Below, one piece after another: positions 43,666-53,816 of a stretch of DNA of 64,000 nt (position 1 is its first letter; each line of letters starts with the position of its first letter). This DNA is from DATKFM01 sp963810485. Its GTDB lineage: Bacteria > Pseudomonadota > Alphaproteobacteria > Dongiales > Dongiaceae. The translations under genes and the position numbers were made by a program. The stretch is taken from contig CAWENQ010000007.1 of assembly GCA_963810485.1 (NCBI GenBank), positions 310,001 to 374,000 on the forward strand. The letters run 5' to 3'. Under the pieces are notes generated by a model. It saw nothing but the letters and a program-made list of their open reading frames with translations, did not search any database and was not told the origin of the DNA.

Positions 43666-45954
43666 ATGGCAGACAACCGACGGGACCTTCTGGAAGAAGA
43701 ATCCCTGCTGATGCACGCCAGCGGGCGGCCCGGCAAGATCGAGATTCGCGCCACCAAGCCGCTCACCACCCAGCATGACCTGTCGCTGGCCTATTCTCCC
43801 GGCGTGGCCGCACCTTGCCTGCGCATCGCCAAGGATCCGGCCCTGGCCTATGACTACACCGCCCGCGGCAATCTGGTGGCGGTGATTTCCAACGGCACCG
43901 CCGTGCTCGGCCTCGGCGATCTGGGCGCGCTCGCCTCCAAGCCGGTCATGGAAGGCAAGGCAGTGCTGTTCAAGCGCTTCGCCGATATCGACGGCATCGA
44001 TATCGAAGTCGATACCAAGGATGTGGATGAGTTCATCAACTGCGTGCGCTTATCTCGGCCCCACGTTCGGCGGCATCAACCTGGAGGACATCAAGGCGCC
44101 CGACTGCTTCATCATCGAGCAGCGGCTGCGGGAGCTTCTCGACATCCCGGTCTTCCACGACGACCAGCATGGCACGGCGATCATCGCGCTGGCCGGACTG
44201 ATCAATGCGCTCGACCTCACCGGCCGCAAGATGAAGGACATCAAGATGGTGGTGAACGGCGCCGGCGCCGCCGCCATCGCCTGCATCGAGCTGATCAAGG
44301 CCATGGGCCTGCCGCACCAGAACGCCATCCTCTGCGACACCAACGGCGTAATCTATCAGGGCCGCGAGAAGGGCATGAACCAGTGGAAGTCGGCCCATGC
44401 GGTGCCGACCAAGGCGCGCACCCTGCAAGAGGCGATGAAGGATGCCGACGTGTTCTTCGGCCTGTCGGCGAAGGGCGCGGTGACGGCGGCGATGGTCAAG
44501 AGCATGGGGCCGAAGCCGATCATCTTCGCCATGGCGAACCCGGACCCGGAGATTACGCCGGAGGAAGTGCGCAGCGTGCGCAATGACGCCATCGTCGCCA
44601 CCGGCCGCTCCGACTACCCGAACCAGGTGAACAATGTGCTGGGCTTCCCCTATATCTTCCGGGGCGCGCTGGACGTGCGCGCCTCCAGCATCAATGACGC
44701 CATGAAGATCGCGGCCGCAGAGGCGCTGGCGGCGCATGGCGCGGGAGGATACGCCCGACGAGGTGGACGCCGCCTATGCCGGGCGCCGGCTGCGCTATGG
44801 GCCCGGAATACATCATCCCCGTGCCGTTCGACCCCCGCCTCATCTCCACCATACCCATTGCGGTCGCCAAGGCGGCCATGGAGACCGGCGTGGCGCGCAA
44901 GCCGATCGTCGATACCATTGGCTACAAGATCGAGCTGTCGGCGCGGCTGGACCCGACAGCGGTCGGCCTGCAGCGCATCTTCGACCATGTGCGCGATCAT
45001 CCCAAGCGCGTGGTGTTCGCCGAGGGTGAAGAGGAGAAGGTGATCCGCGCCGCCGTCTCGTTCCGCCATGCCGGTTATGGCGAGCCGATCCTGGTGGGGC
45101 GCGAGGAGCGCATCGTCGAGACGATCCGCACGCTCGGACTCGCCGGCGCCGAAGGCCTCGAGGTGCAGAACGCCCGGCTCAGCCAGCACAACAAGCAGTA
45201 CATCGACTTCCTCTACACCCGGCTGCAGCGCAAGGGCTTCCTGTTCCGCGATTGCCAGCGGCTGGTGAACCAGGACCGCAATGTGTTCGCCGCCTGCATG
45301 GTGGAACAGGGCCATGCCCATGCCATGGTCAGCGGCCTGACCCGCAGCTTCCACACCACCTATGAGGAAGTGACGCGGGTCGTCGATCCCCTCAATGACC
45401 GGCGCGTCTTCGGCCTCTCCATCTTCCTGTCCCAGGGCCGCACGGTGTTCATCGCCGATACCTCCGTGCATGAATTGCCAACAGCGGTGGAACTGGCTGA
45501 TATCGCCGTACAGACGGCGGCCAAGGCGCGGCAATTCGGCCATGAGCCGCGGGTGGCGCTGCTCTCCTTCTCCAACTTCGGCAATCCGCTACGGGAGAAG
45601 GCGGAGCGGGTGCGCGACGCGGTCGACGAGCTGGATCAGCGCAAGGTGATGGGCCGCGGCAATATCGACTTCGAGTATGACGGCGAGATGCAGGCCAATG
45701 TGGCGCTCGACTTCCAGCTCATGCGCGAGCGCTATCCCTTCTGCCGTCTGACCGGCGCCGCCAACGTGCTGATCATGCCGGCGCTGCACAGCGCCGATAT
45801 CTCGGCCAAGCTGCTGCAGCAGCTCGGCGGCGGCACGGTCATCGGCCCGATCCTGATCGGCATGGGCCGGCCGGTGCAGATCGTCCAGCCCGGCGCCACG
45901 GTGTCGGATCTCGTCACCGCCGCCGCCATCGCCGCCTTCGACGCAAGGCGGTAG
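43666..45954 (+). CDS. maeB: NADP-dependent malic enzyme MaeB, frameshifted as read
   Basis: Reconstructed 761-residue two-domain protein: malic enzyme (1 to about 430; PLTTQHDLSLAYSPGVAAPC, GPTFGGINLEDIKAPDCF, VFHDDQHGTAII, NAD(P) fold GAGAAAIACIELI) and a C-terminal phosphotransacetylase-like regulatory domain (RVVFAEGEEEKVIRAA to VSDLVTAAAIAA). Breaks at about 44050, 44736 and 44805 are each repaired by removing one base. Makes pyruvate and NADPH from malate; acetyl-CoA regulation through the PTA-like domain is known for the family. Divergent from mutS. Confidence 0.9.
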
Positions 45955-46309
45955 AGGCCAACTCGGCCAGCCGCTGGACGAGACGCCGCTGGATACGTCC
46001 AGCGGCGAGAGCGAATCCGAGCGATGGACCCCATGTCCAGCGAGGAAACGGGCAGAAAACAACCCTCGGTCGCCGTCCAGCGGAGACGGCGAGGCATATG
46101 GTATTCCGATAGACGGTGTCCAACATCAAGGCGGCCGCAAGATGCGGCCGCGGGAAATGAGTGTAGCAGATTTGACCTGATACGGCGGAGGAATTTGGTC
46201 CTGGCTGCTGGCTTGGCTAGCAAAAGTTCGATAGCCGCAGCATCGAACACCAAACCCCCTCATCCCCTGCCCCTTCTCCCGCAAACGGGAGAAGGGGTTA
46301 TTGGCTGGG
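45955..46309. repeat. non-coding stretch with palindromic repeats
   Basis: No coding sequence is supported. It holds a 10-bp perfect hairpin (45984-45993 / 45998-46007, TACG loop), further copies of the TCCAGCG core around 46030-46085, an AT-poorer middle, and a 12-bp perfect hairpin CCCCTTCTCCCG-CAAA-CGGGAGAAGGGG (46270-46297). The second hairpin ends 12 bp before the stop of the minus-strand gene at 46310 and after the maeB end, so it could terminate either, but no T run follows. The same TCCAGCG core occurs in the repeats at 55.3-55.5 kb. Confidence 0.7.
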
Positions 46310-47218
46310 CTAGGACTGCGGCTTCAGGCCTTCGACGCTGACGGAGCGGATATAGTAGCTGCCGCCGCCATTGACGAAGAGAAGGCCGTCGAACGGCTTG
46401 GTGATGGACTTGTCGGTGACGCGCATGACCTCTTGTCCATCCAGCGCCACGCTCATCACGCCGTTCTTGTCGCGGGTCCATTCGAAGAGGTGGCGGCGGT
46501 TGTTTTCCAGGCTGAGCGTCGTCTTATAGGAAGCGATGACCACCGCACCCTTGGAGGTCAGGCGGACGAGCCGGAGCGAGTCCTTCTGGTTCGGCAGATA
46601 GGCGAGGCGGTAGGCGTTGCTGCCGCCGGAGCCCTGGTAGACGCCGAAATCCATGCGGCCGAAGCGCTCGGTCGAGGCGAAGTCGAACTTGATGCGGAAT
46701 TCGTTGCTGACCTTCACCGGCGTATAGAGGGCCGCGTATTGCGCGGTGCTGGTATTCTGCTGCGGCTGGTTGAGGATGGCGCCCAGGATGTCCAGCGCCG
46801 GATTGCCGGTGCTGGTCTGGCCCGGCTGCGTACCCGGCGGATAGATCGTGCTGCGCAGGCCGGTGAAGCTGCCCTTGTTGTCCACCTTGAAGGTGCCCGA
46901 AGTGACCGTCCAGACGGGATTCTGGGTGTAGTTGCCGTCACGGAAATCGTCGAACAGCAGGGCGACATATTTCGGCGCTGCCGGTGCGGTGTACTTTGCC
47001 AGCGCAGCACGGAGATCCTTGAGGAACTGCGGATCGGCAGCGCGATCGGCCTCGGCCTGGTCGATCAACTCATCGAGTTCCGTAATCAGATCCTGCATAT
47101 TCTCGGAGTTGTAGCCTTGCCACTGCTGGTACTTCGTGGTGCCGTCCTGTGCCAAGGCAGGGCCGGTGACGATCGCGAAAGCGGCGGCACCGGCGATCAG
47201 CAAAGACTTTAGTCTCAT
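46310..47218 (-). CDS. hypothetical secreted protein (LamG/concanavalin-like fold)
   Basis: About 302 residues from ATG at 47218 (MRLKSLLIAGAAAF), with a signal peptide cut after GPALA. After a short helical region (ENMQDLITELDELIDQAEADRAAD) comes a beta-rich domain: FDDFRDGNYTQNPVWTVTSGTF to LFVNGGGSYYIRSVSVEG, which resembles LamG/DUF1080-type jelly rolls. Function unknown. Divergent from phoR. Confidence 0.75.
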   Translation of the reverse strand: MRLKSLLIAGAAAFAIVTGPALAQDGTTKYQQWQGYNSENMQDLITELDELIDQAEADRAADPQFLKDLRAALAKYTAPAAPKYVALLFDDFRDGNYTQNPVWTVTSGTFKVDNKGSFTGLRSTIYPPGTQPGQTSTGNPALDILGAILNQPQQNTSTAQYAALYTPVKVSNEFRIKFDFASTERFGRMDFGVYQGSGGSNAYRLAYLPNQKDSLRLVRLTSKGAVVIASYKTTLSLENNRRHLFEWTRDKNGVMSVALDGQEVMRVTDKSITKPFDGLLFVNGGGSYYIRSVSVEGLKPQS

Positions 47219-47379
47219 GTGCGAATTTCCCTTCATCTGCGGCCGTTCATGACGCCGAGACAGCCAAACCGTATCATGGCATCAATTGCACCGGCAATGT
47301 CGGCGGCTGGAGGCGTTAACGATGCATCCTCGCGTATTTGCCCTGAACTGGGCCTGAATAAACGATTAAGCTGGCGGAC

Positions 47380-48852
47380 ATGAATCCCGAACCCCTGTTC
47401 CCGCGGAATTTCTGGACCGTGCTGGCCATCCTGACGGCGCCGGCAGCAACGGTGCTGGCGGCGTTCGCGGTCATGGGCTGGGCTTCCTGGATGGCAGCCG
47501 GCGGCGCAGTTGCCGTCGTGGCGGTAACACTGGGCCTGCTGATCCGTTCCCATCTGCGCCGCCTGGGCCAGATCGCCCAATATCTGCAGCGGCTGGCGGC
47601 CGAAAGCGACGATCCCGGCAATGTGCCGCCACGGCTGCCGGACGCGGCGCTGGAAGCAACGCGGCAATTGTCCCAGGCGGTGGCCGGTTCCGGCCGCGCC
47701 TGGGCCAAGCGGCGGCGCGACCTGGAAGCGCTGGTCGCGGCGAACGAGGCGGTGATCTCCGGACTGCCCGATCCCCTGATCATGCTGGACGAGCAGCGGC
47801 GGATCGTGCGCGCCAACCGCGCCGCAAATGCGCTGCTGGGCCAGAACATCGACGGGCGCGAGCTGTTCGAGGTCCTGCGCAATCCCACGGTGACCGAGGC
47901 GGTGAACGCCGCTTTTGCCAGCCGCGAGAGCCGCATGGTGGAGTTCACATTGCCGGTGCCGGTGGAGCGCAGCTTCAGCGCCCAGGTGGAGCCGCTGGCG
48001 CGGCCGATCGCCGACGGCACGGTGGCGCTGCTGATGCTGCAGGATCTGACGCGCATCAAGCGCGCCGACCGGATGCGCGCCGACTTCGTCGCCAATGTCA
48101 GCCACGAGCTGCGCACGCCGCTGTCGACGCTGATCGGCTTCATCGAGACGCTGCGCGGGCCGGCGAAGGACGACCGCGCGGCGCAGGAGCGCTTCCTGCT
48201 GATCATGCAGGAGCAGGCGGCGCGCATGGCCCGTATCGTCGCCGACCTGTTGTCGCTGTCGCGCATCGAGCTGAACGAGCACACGCCGCCGACCGCTGTT
48301 ATCGAGCTGGCGCCGCTCCTCCATGGCGTGGCGGACACGCTGGAGATGAAGGCCAGCGGCAAGCAGATGACGATCCGCCTGGATGCCCGGCCGCCGGCCG
48401 GCAGTGGAGCTCCAGCTACGGCTCTCGGCGATCTGCCGCCTATTGTCGGCGATGACGACGAGCTGACCCAGGTGTTCCAGAACCTGATCGACAATGCGAT
48501 CAAGTATGGCCGGCCGGGCGGCACCGTGCGCGTCGCCAGCTGGCTCGCCGAGCGCGGCACCGATGCCAAGGATGACGTGCTGCCACCGCGCATGCAGGGA
48601 CCCGCGGCGGTCGCCATCGCCGTGATGGACGAAGGCGAGGGCATCGCGCGCGAGCATCTGACGCGCCTGACCGAGCGGTTCTATCGCGTCGACACCGCGC
48701 GGTCCCGCGATCTCGGCGGCACCGGTCTCGGCCTCGCCATCGTCAAGCACATCCTGAACCGTCACCGCGCGGTGCTGGAGATCGACAGCGAGCCGGGCAA
48801 AGGGAGCTGCTTCACCGTGTATCTGCCGCTGGCACGCGACGGCGATGAGTAG
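47380..48852 (+). CDS. phoR: phosphate regulon sensor histidine kinase PhoR
   Basis: Membrane-bound sensor kinase of 490 residues: two N-terminal helices (about 12-55), a PAS domain (EAVISGLPDPLIMLDEQRRIVRANRAA), dimerisation/phosphoacceptor with His242 in VSHELRTPL, and the catalytic ATPase with N box (QVFQNLIDNAIKY), G1 (DEGEGIA) and G2 (GGTGLGLAI). It should phosphorylate PhoB (54569) under phosphate limitation and be held off by the Pst system and PhoU. No Pho box is seen in front of it. Confidence 0.92.
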   Translation: MNPEPLFPRNFWTVLAILTAPAATVLAAFAVMGWASWMAAGGAVAVVAVTLGLLIRSHLRRLGQIAQYLQRLAAESDDPGNVPPRLPDAALEATRQLSQAVAGSGRAWAKRRRDLEALVAANEAVISGLPDPLIMLDEQRRIVRANRAANALLGQNIDGRELFEVLRNPTVTEAVNAAFASRESRMVEFTLPVPVERSFSAQVEPLARPIADGTVALLMLQDLTRIKRADRMRADFVANVSHELRTPLSTLIGFIETLRGPAKDDRAAQERFLLIMQEQAARMARIVADLLSLSRIELNEHTPPTAVIELAPLLHGVADTLEMKASGKQMTIRLDARPPAGSGAPATALGDLPPIVGDDDELTQVFQNLIDNAIKYGRPGGTVRVASWLAERGTDAKDDVLPPRMQGPAAVAIAVMDEGEGIAREHLTRLTERFYRVDTARSRDLGGTGLGLAIVKHILNRHRAVLEIDSEPGKGSCFTVYLPLARDGDE

Positions 48853-49004
48853 GGCAACGGGACTGGGGCGGGTTTGACGCCCCCGACGGCGGTTTTCACG
48901 ATGCCTGGGGCTGTTCCGCAAGAATATTTCATCGCCACGCGCCATTGGTTTTCACAGATAATTCAATTGGTTGCTCGTCAGGTGCGCGCGGTTATCCACA
49001 GTTC

Positions 49005-49033
49005 TTGTCATATGACTGTCATATTTCTGTAGT
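49005..49033 (+). promoter_or_regulatory. Pho box: three 11-bp-spaced repeats before pstS
   Basis: TTGTCAT (49005-49011), CTGTCAT (49016-49022) and a weaker CTGTAGT (49027-49033) are spaced 11 bp apart, the arrangement of PhoB binding sites. It lies about 120 bp upstream of the pstS ATG, with the rest of 48853-49152 otherwise featureless apart from an AT-rich stretch at 48950-49060. Confidence 0.78.
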
Positions 49034-49152
49034 ATCAGTTACCTGAAAGTTTCCTATTGTCCGGAGGCCCCGGCGGTTCAGGGCCGCGCGGCATGGAATC
49101 GGAGGAAACCCCGGTCCACCCCAGAGGTCGCAACAAGCGGAGAAATCCAGAC

Positions 49153-50170
49153 ATGAAATACGCCATCACCCTTGCGGCGCTTGCCACGCTCGCCCTCGCC
49201 GGCGAAGCGCAGGCCCGCGATGAGATCCGTATCGTCGGATCCAGCACCGTGTTCCCCTTTTCCACCGCCGTAGCCGAGCAGTTCGGCAAGGCCGGCAGTT
49301 TCAAGACGCCCGTCGTGGAGTCCACGGGCACCGGCGGCGGCATCAAGCTGTTCTGCGCCGGAGTCGGCGTCGATCACCCTGACATCGCCAATGCATCGCG
49401 GGCGATCAAGGACACGGAACTCGGAAGCCTGCAAGAAGAACGGCGTCGCCGAGATCACCGAGGTCAAGATCGGCTATGACGGCATCGTGCTGGCCAATTC
49501 CAAGGCCACGGCGCCGATGAATCTCACGATCAAGAGCGTCTTCCTGGCGCTGGCCAAGCAGGTGCCGGTGGACGGCAAGCTGGTGGACAATCCCTACAAG
49601 AACTGGAGCGAGATCGATCCGTCGCTGCCGAACGCGGCGATCGAAGTGCTGGGCCCACCGCCCACCTCGGGCACCCGCGACGCCTTCGTCGAGCTGGTCA
49701 TGGACAAGGCCTGCGGCGAGTTTGCGGAGATCAAGGCGCTGGAAGGCGACGCCAAGAAGGCGGCCTGCCAGTCCGTGCGTGAAGACGGCCTGTTCGTGGA
49801 AGCCGGCGAGAACGACAATCTGATCGTGCAGAAGCTGGAAGCGAACCCGGCGGCGGTCGGCATCTTCGGCTTCAGCTTCCTCGACCAGAATGCCGACAAG
49901 GTGCAGGGCTCGGCCATGGACGGCGTGACGCCGACCTTCGAGACCATCGCCGATGGCTCCTATGAGGTATCGCGTCCGCTGTTCTTCTATGTGAAGAACG
50001 CCCATGTGGGCGTCATTCCCGGTCTGAAGGAATTCGTCGCCGAGTTCATGAGCGACAAGGCCACCGGCGAAGAGGGCTATCTGGCCGACAAGGGCCTGAT
50101 CCCGCTGCCGGCGGGCGAGCGCTCCCAGGTGATGCAGGCCGCCATGGCGCTGCAGCCGATGACGAACTAG
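49153..50170 (+). CDS. pstS: phosphate ABC transporter, periplasmic phosphate-binding protein PstS, frameshifted as read
   Basis: Reconstructed 338 residues. Signal peptide ALATLALAGEAQA, then RIVGSSTVFPF and GIKLFCAGVGVDHPDIANASRAIK (phosphate-contacting Ser residues). The frame breaks at about 49423-49424; removing one base continues into ACKKNGVAEITEVKIGYDG and PTSGTRDAFVELV, the phosphate-loop SGTR. Start ATG 49153. The Pho box sits upstream. Works with PstCAB. Confidence 0.9.
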
Positions 50171-50235
50171 ATCTGCATCGGCAGGCGGCCGCGGCAACGC
50201 GGCCGCCTGTACATTTCGAACATCGCGGGCCCGCC

Positions 50236-51618
50236 GTGAACCTGACCGTCATCTTCGCCGCGCTGCTGATCCTGACCGCCGTCGGCTATTACAGCGGCCG
50301 GCAGCGGGCCTTTGCCTCGGTCGGCGGCCGGGCGTCGCAATTGCACTCGCTGCCGTCCTATCATGGGGCCTATGTCGCGCTATGGTGCCTGCTGCCGGCC
50401 CTGCTACTGCTCGTGCTCTGGATGCTGGCCGAGCCGCATATCCTGCAGGCGCTCACCATCGGCGCCTTGCCGCCGGAATTGGCCAATCTCCCCGACAATC
50501 AGCTCGGGCTGGTCCTCAATGACATCCACAACATCGCCGAAGGCAATGCGGCCCGCGCCGGCGCCGATCCCGTGAAGCTGGCGGCCGCCGACTATCTGCT
50601 GGGCTGGGAACAACTAAGCCGGATCGCCTTGGCCGTTGTGGTGGCTACCGCGGCGATCGCCGGCGTTCTCTGGGGCCGCCATCGGATATTCCCGGCCTTG
50701 CGGGCGCGCAACAGCGTCGAGCGGACGGCGGTGATCGCCTTGATCGCCTGCTCGACGATCTCGGTCGTGACCACCGTCGGCATCGTCCTGTCGCTGCTGT
50801 TCGAATCCCTGCGCTTCTTCGCGCAGGTGCCGATTCATGAGTTCCTGTTCGGGCTGCAATGGAGCCCGCAGACGGCGATGCGCGTCGATCAGGTCGGCAG
50901 TTCCGGCGCCTTCGGCGCGGTGCCGCTATTCGCGGGCACGCTGCTGATCACGCTGATCGCCATGCTCGTCGCCGTGCCCATCGGCCTGATGGCGGCGATC
51001 TACATGGCCGACTATGCCACAAAGACAGTGCGCGCGTTCGTCAAGCCGGCGCTCGAGGTCTTGGCCGGCATTCCGACGGTGGTCTACGGCTTCTTCGCCG
51101 CGCTGACGGTGGCGCCGTTCATCCGCGACGCCGGCCAGGCGCTGGGGCTCAGCGTGGCCTCGGAAAGCGCGCTGGCCGCCGGCGTGGTCATGGGCATCAT
51201 GATTATCCCCTTCGTCTCCTCGCTGTCGGATGACGTGATGAACGCGGTGCCGCAGACATTGCGCGACGGCTCCTATGCGCTGGGCGCGACCAAGTCCGAG
51301 ACCATTCGGCAAGTCGTAGTGCCCGCGGCGTTACCCGGTATTGTCGGCGCCGTGCTGCTGGCGGTATCGCGCGCCATCGGCGAGACCATGATCGTGGTCA
51401 TGGCCGCCGGCCTGGCGGCAAATCTGACCGCCAATCCGCTGGAAGCAGTGACAACGGTGACCGTGCAGATCGCCACGCTATTAGTGGGAGACCAGGAGTT
51501 CGACAGCCCGAAGACCTTGTCCGCCTTTGCGCTGGGCCTGGTGCTGTTCTGCGTGACGCTGGCGCTGAACGTCGTCGCGCTCAGCATCGTGCGCAAATAC
51601 CGCGAAAAGTATGATTGA
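50236..51618 (+). CDS. pstC: phosphate ABC transporter permease PstC
   Basis: Inner-membrane permease, 460 residues, longer than the ~320-residue E. coli protein. The N-terminal 170 residues have two or three helices and a periplasmic portion (LPDNQLGLVLNDIHNIAEGNA). The core permease has GSSGAFGAVPLFAGTLLITL and a coupling loop SYALGATKSETIRQVVVPA. Starts at GTG 50236, 65 bp after pstS; pstA begins 14 bp after its stop. Confidence 0.9.
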   Translation: MNLTVIFAALLILTAVGYYSGRQRAFASVGGRASQLHSLPSYHGAYVALWCLLPALLLLVLWMLAEPHILQALTIGALPPELANLPDNQLGLVLNDIHNIAEGNAARAGADPVKLAAADYLLGWEQLSRIALAVVVATAAIAGVLWGRHRIFPALRARNSVERTAVIALIACSTISVVTTVGIVLSLLFESLRFFAQVPIHEFLFGLQWSPQTAMRVDQVGSSGAFGAVPLFAGTLLITLIAMLVAVPIGLMAAIYMADYATKTVRAFVKPALEVLAGIPTVVYGFFAALTVAPFIRDAGQALGLSVASESALAAGVVMGIMIIPFVSSLSDDVMNAVPQTLRDGSYALGATKSETIRQVVVPAALPGIVGAVLLAVSRAIGETMIVVMAAGLAANLTANPLEAVTTVTVQIATLLVGDQEFDSPKTLSAFALGLVLFCVTLALNVVALSIVRKYREKYD

Positions 51619-51632
51619 GCCGGACAAACGTC

Positions 51633-52938
51633 ATGACAGAAGCCACGATCGAAGCCATGCAATTCCGTCAGGCTGAATCATCGGCCGTCAGGGTCCGCAG
51701 GCGCTATGCGGCGGAGCGCCGGTTCCGGTTCTACGGCGTGCTGGCGATTTCGCTCGCCATCCTGATGCTGGCGTTGCTGTTGTACAGCATCGTCAGCAAA
51801 GGATATGGCGCCTTTGTACAGACCGAAATCACCCTGGACGTCTACTTCGACCCGGCGACGATCGATCCCGAAGGCAAGCGCGATCCTGCCGTCCTTGCCG
51901 TCGCAGACTATGCCAGGCTGATCAAGGAATCGCTTTATGCTCAGTTTCCGGAAGCAACAAGCCGCAGCGATAAGCGGGACTTGTATGGCCTGGTCAGCAC
52001 CGGAAGCAGTTTCGAGCTGCAGAAGCTGGTCCGGGACGATCCGTCGCTGATCGGCACGACCCAGCGCGTGACGCTGCTGGCCGCCGACGATTTCGACATG
52101 CTCCACAAGGGCTATGTAGCGCGCGGCGGCGCCGAAGTGGACCGGCGTCTGAACGATAAGCAAATCGCCTGGTTCGACGCCCTGGCGGCCAAGGGGCTGG
52201 TATCGACTGCGCTGGGCACCGCCTTCCTGAGCCATGGCGACAGCAGGGAGCCGGAACAGGCGGGCGTCTGGGGTGCCGTTGTCGGCACGCTTGCTCACCA
52301 TGCTGGTCACCCTGCTGATGACGCTGCCGCTCGGCGTCGCCACGGCGGTCTACATGGAAGAGTTCGCGCCGAAGAACCGCTGGACCGACCTGATCGAGAT
52401 CAACATCAACAATCTGGCGGCGGTGCCCTCGATCGTCTTCGGCTTGCTGGGATTGGCGGTGTTCCTGAGCTTTTTCGGCCTGCCGCGCTCCGCGCCGCTG
52501 GTGGGCGGCATGGTGCTGGCGCTGATCGTGCTGCCGACCATCATCATCGCCGGCCGCGCGGCCATCAAGGCGGTGCCGCCCTCGATCCGCGAGGCGGCGC
52601 TGGGCGTCGGGGCCTCCAAGCTGCAGGTGGTGACCCATCACGTGCTGCCGCTGGCGATGCCAGGCATCATGACGGGAGCCATCATCGGCATGGCCCATGC
52701 GCTGGGCGAGACGGCGCCGCTGCTGATGATCGGCATGGTGGCTTTCATCGTCGACATTCCCGGCGGCGTCACCGACGCGGCGACCGTGCTGCCGGTGCAG
52801 ATTTATATCTGGGCGGACAGCCCGGAACGGGCCTTCGTCGAGCGCACCAGTGCGGCGATCATGGTCCTGCTGGCCGTGCTTCTATTGATGAACGGGCTTG
52901 CCATCTTGCTGCGCCGCCAGTTCGAGCGGCGCTGGTAA
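51633..52938 (+). CDS. pstA: phosphate ABC transporter permease PstA (long form), frameshifted as read
   Basis: Reconstructed 434 residues. One helix (about 33-50), then an extra region of about 140 residues (TEITLDVYFDPATIDPEGKRD to LSHGDSREPEQAGVWGAVVG), the DUF3333-type extension of alphaproteobacterial PstA. After the break at about 52291 (one base too many) the permease core follows: MTLPLGVATAVYMEEFAP, GLLGLAVFLSFF, coupling loop REAALGVGASKLQVVTHHVLP. Partner of PstC. Confidence 0.88.
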
Positions 52939-52959
52939 ATCGGGAGGAAGGTACAGGAT

Positions 52960-53772
52960 ATGAACCTGTCGACGGGAATGACGGCGATGACGGCGCTTCG
53001 CGAGGAAGCGGTTGCGCCGGCAAAGATCTCCGCCAGGGACGTCAACGTCCATTATGGCGACAAGCATGCGCTGAAGGATGTGTCGATCGACATCAGGCCG
53101 CAGGAGGTGACCGCCTTCATCGGCCCGTCCGGCTGCGGCAAATCCACCTTCCTGCGCTGCATCAACAGGATGAACGACGTGATCGACGGCTGCCGGGTGA
53201 CCGGCAAGATCATGATCGACGGCCAGGATATCTATGATTCGAGCCTGGACGTGGTGCAGCTGCGCGCCCGGGTCGGCATGGTGTTCCAGAAGCCCAATCC
53301 GTTTCCGAAATCGATCTACGACAATGTCTGCTACGGGCCACGCATCCACGGCATCGGCAATGGCAAGTCGCAACTGGACGAAATCGTGCAGAAGAGCCTG
53401 GAACGCGCCGGCCTGTGGAACGAGGTGAAGGACCGGCTGCACCAGCCGGGCACCGGCCTCTCCGGCGGCCAGCAGCAACGCCTCTGCATCGCCCGCGCCA
53501 TTGCAGTCAATCCCGATGTGATCCTGATGGACGAGCCCTGCTCGGCGCTGGACCCCATCGCCACCGCCCGGGTCGAGGAATTGATGGACGAGTTGCGCGA
53601 GAACTTCACCATCATCATCGTCACCCACTCCATGCAGCAGGCGGCGCGCGTTTCGCAACGCACCGCCTTCTTCCACATGGGCATCCTGGTGGAGCAGGGC
53701 GATACCGAGCAGATCTTCACCAGCCCGCGGGAAGAGCGCACCCAGGGCTATATCACCGGCCGCTTCGGCTGA
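52960..53772 (+). CDS. pstB: phosphate import ATP-binding protein PstB
   Basis: ABC ATPase of 270 residues. Walker A GPSGCGKST (about 55-63), Q-loop GMVFQKPNPFPKSIYDNV typical of PstB, signature LSGGQQQRLCIARAIA, Walker B VILMDEPCSALDPIAT, and H-loop IIVTHSMQQAARVS. Starts 21 bp after pstA. Powers phosphate uptake. Confidence 0.96.
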   Translation: MNLSTGMTAMTALREEAVAPAKISARDVNVHYGDKHALKDVSIDIRPQEVTAFIGPSGCGKSTFLRCINRMNDVIDGCRVTGKIMIDGQDIYDSSLDVVQLRARVGMVFQKPNPFPKSIYDNVCYGPRIHGIGNGKSQLDEIVQKSLERAGLWNEVKDRLHQPGTGLSGGQQQRLCIARAIAVNPDVILMDEPCSALDPIATARVEELMDELRENFTIIIVTHSMQQAARVSQRTAFFHMGILVEQGDTEQIFTSPREERTQGYITGRFG

Positions 53773-53816
53773 GCCGGAAGCGGACGCAACACGCGAAAGC
53801 GACGATCGGAAAGCCA

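Noticed and set aside
44041..44810. Programmed ribosomal frameshifting as the reason for the breaks in maeB
   Set aside because: There are three breaks, no slippery heptamer or downstream structure stands out, and the same kind of +1 break occurs in six unrelated genes.
46270..46297. Perfect 12-bp hairpin as an ordinary intrinsic terminator
   Set aside because: No T run on either side in either direction; recorded as a repeat/hairpin instead.
47233..48945. Open frame of 570 codons on the minus strand
   Set aside because: Antisense to phoR; composition typical of a shadow frame.
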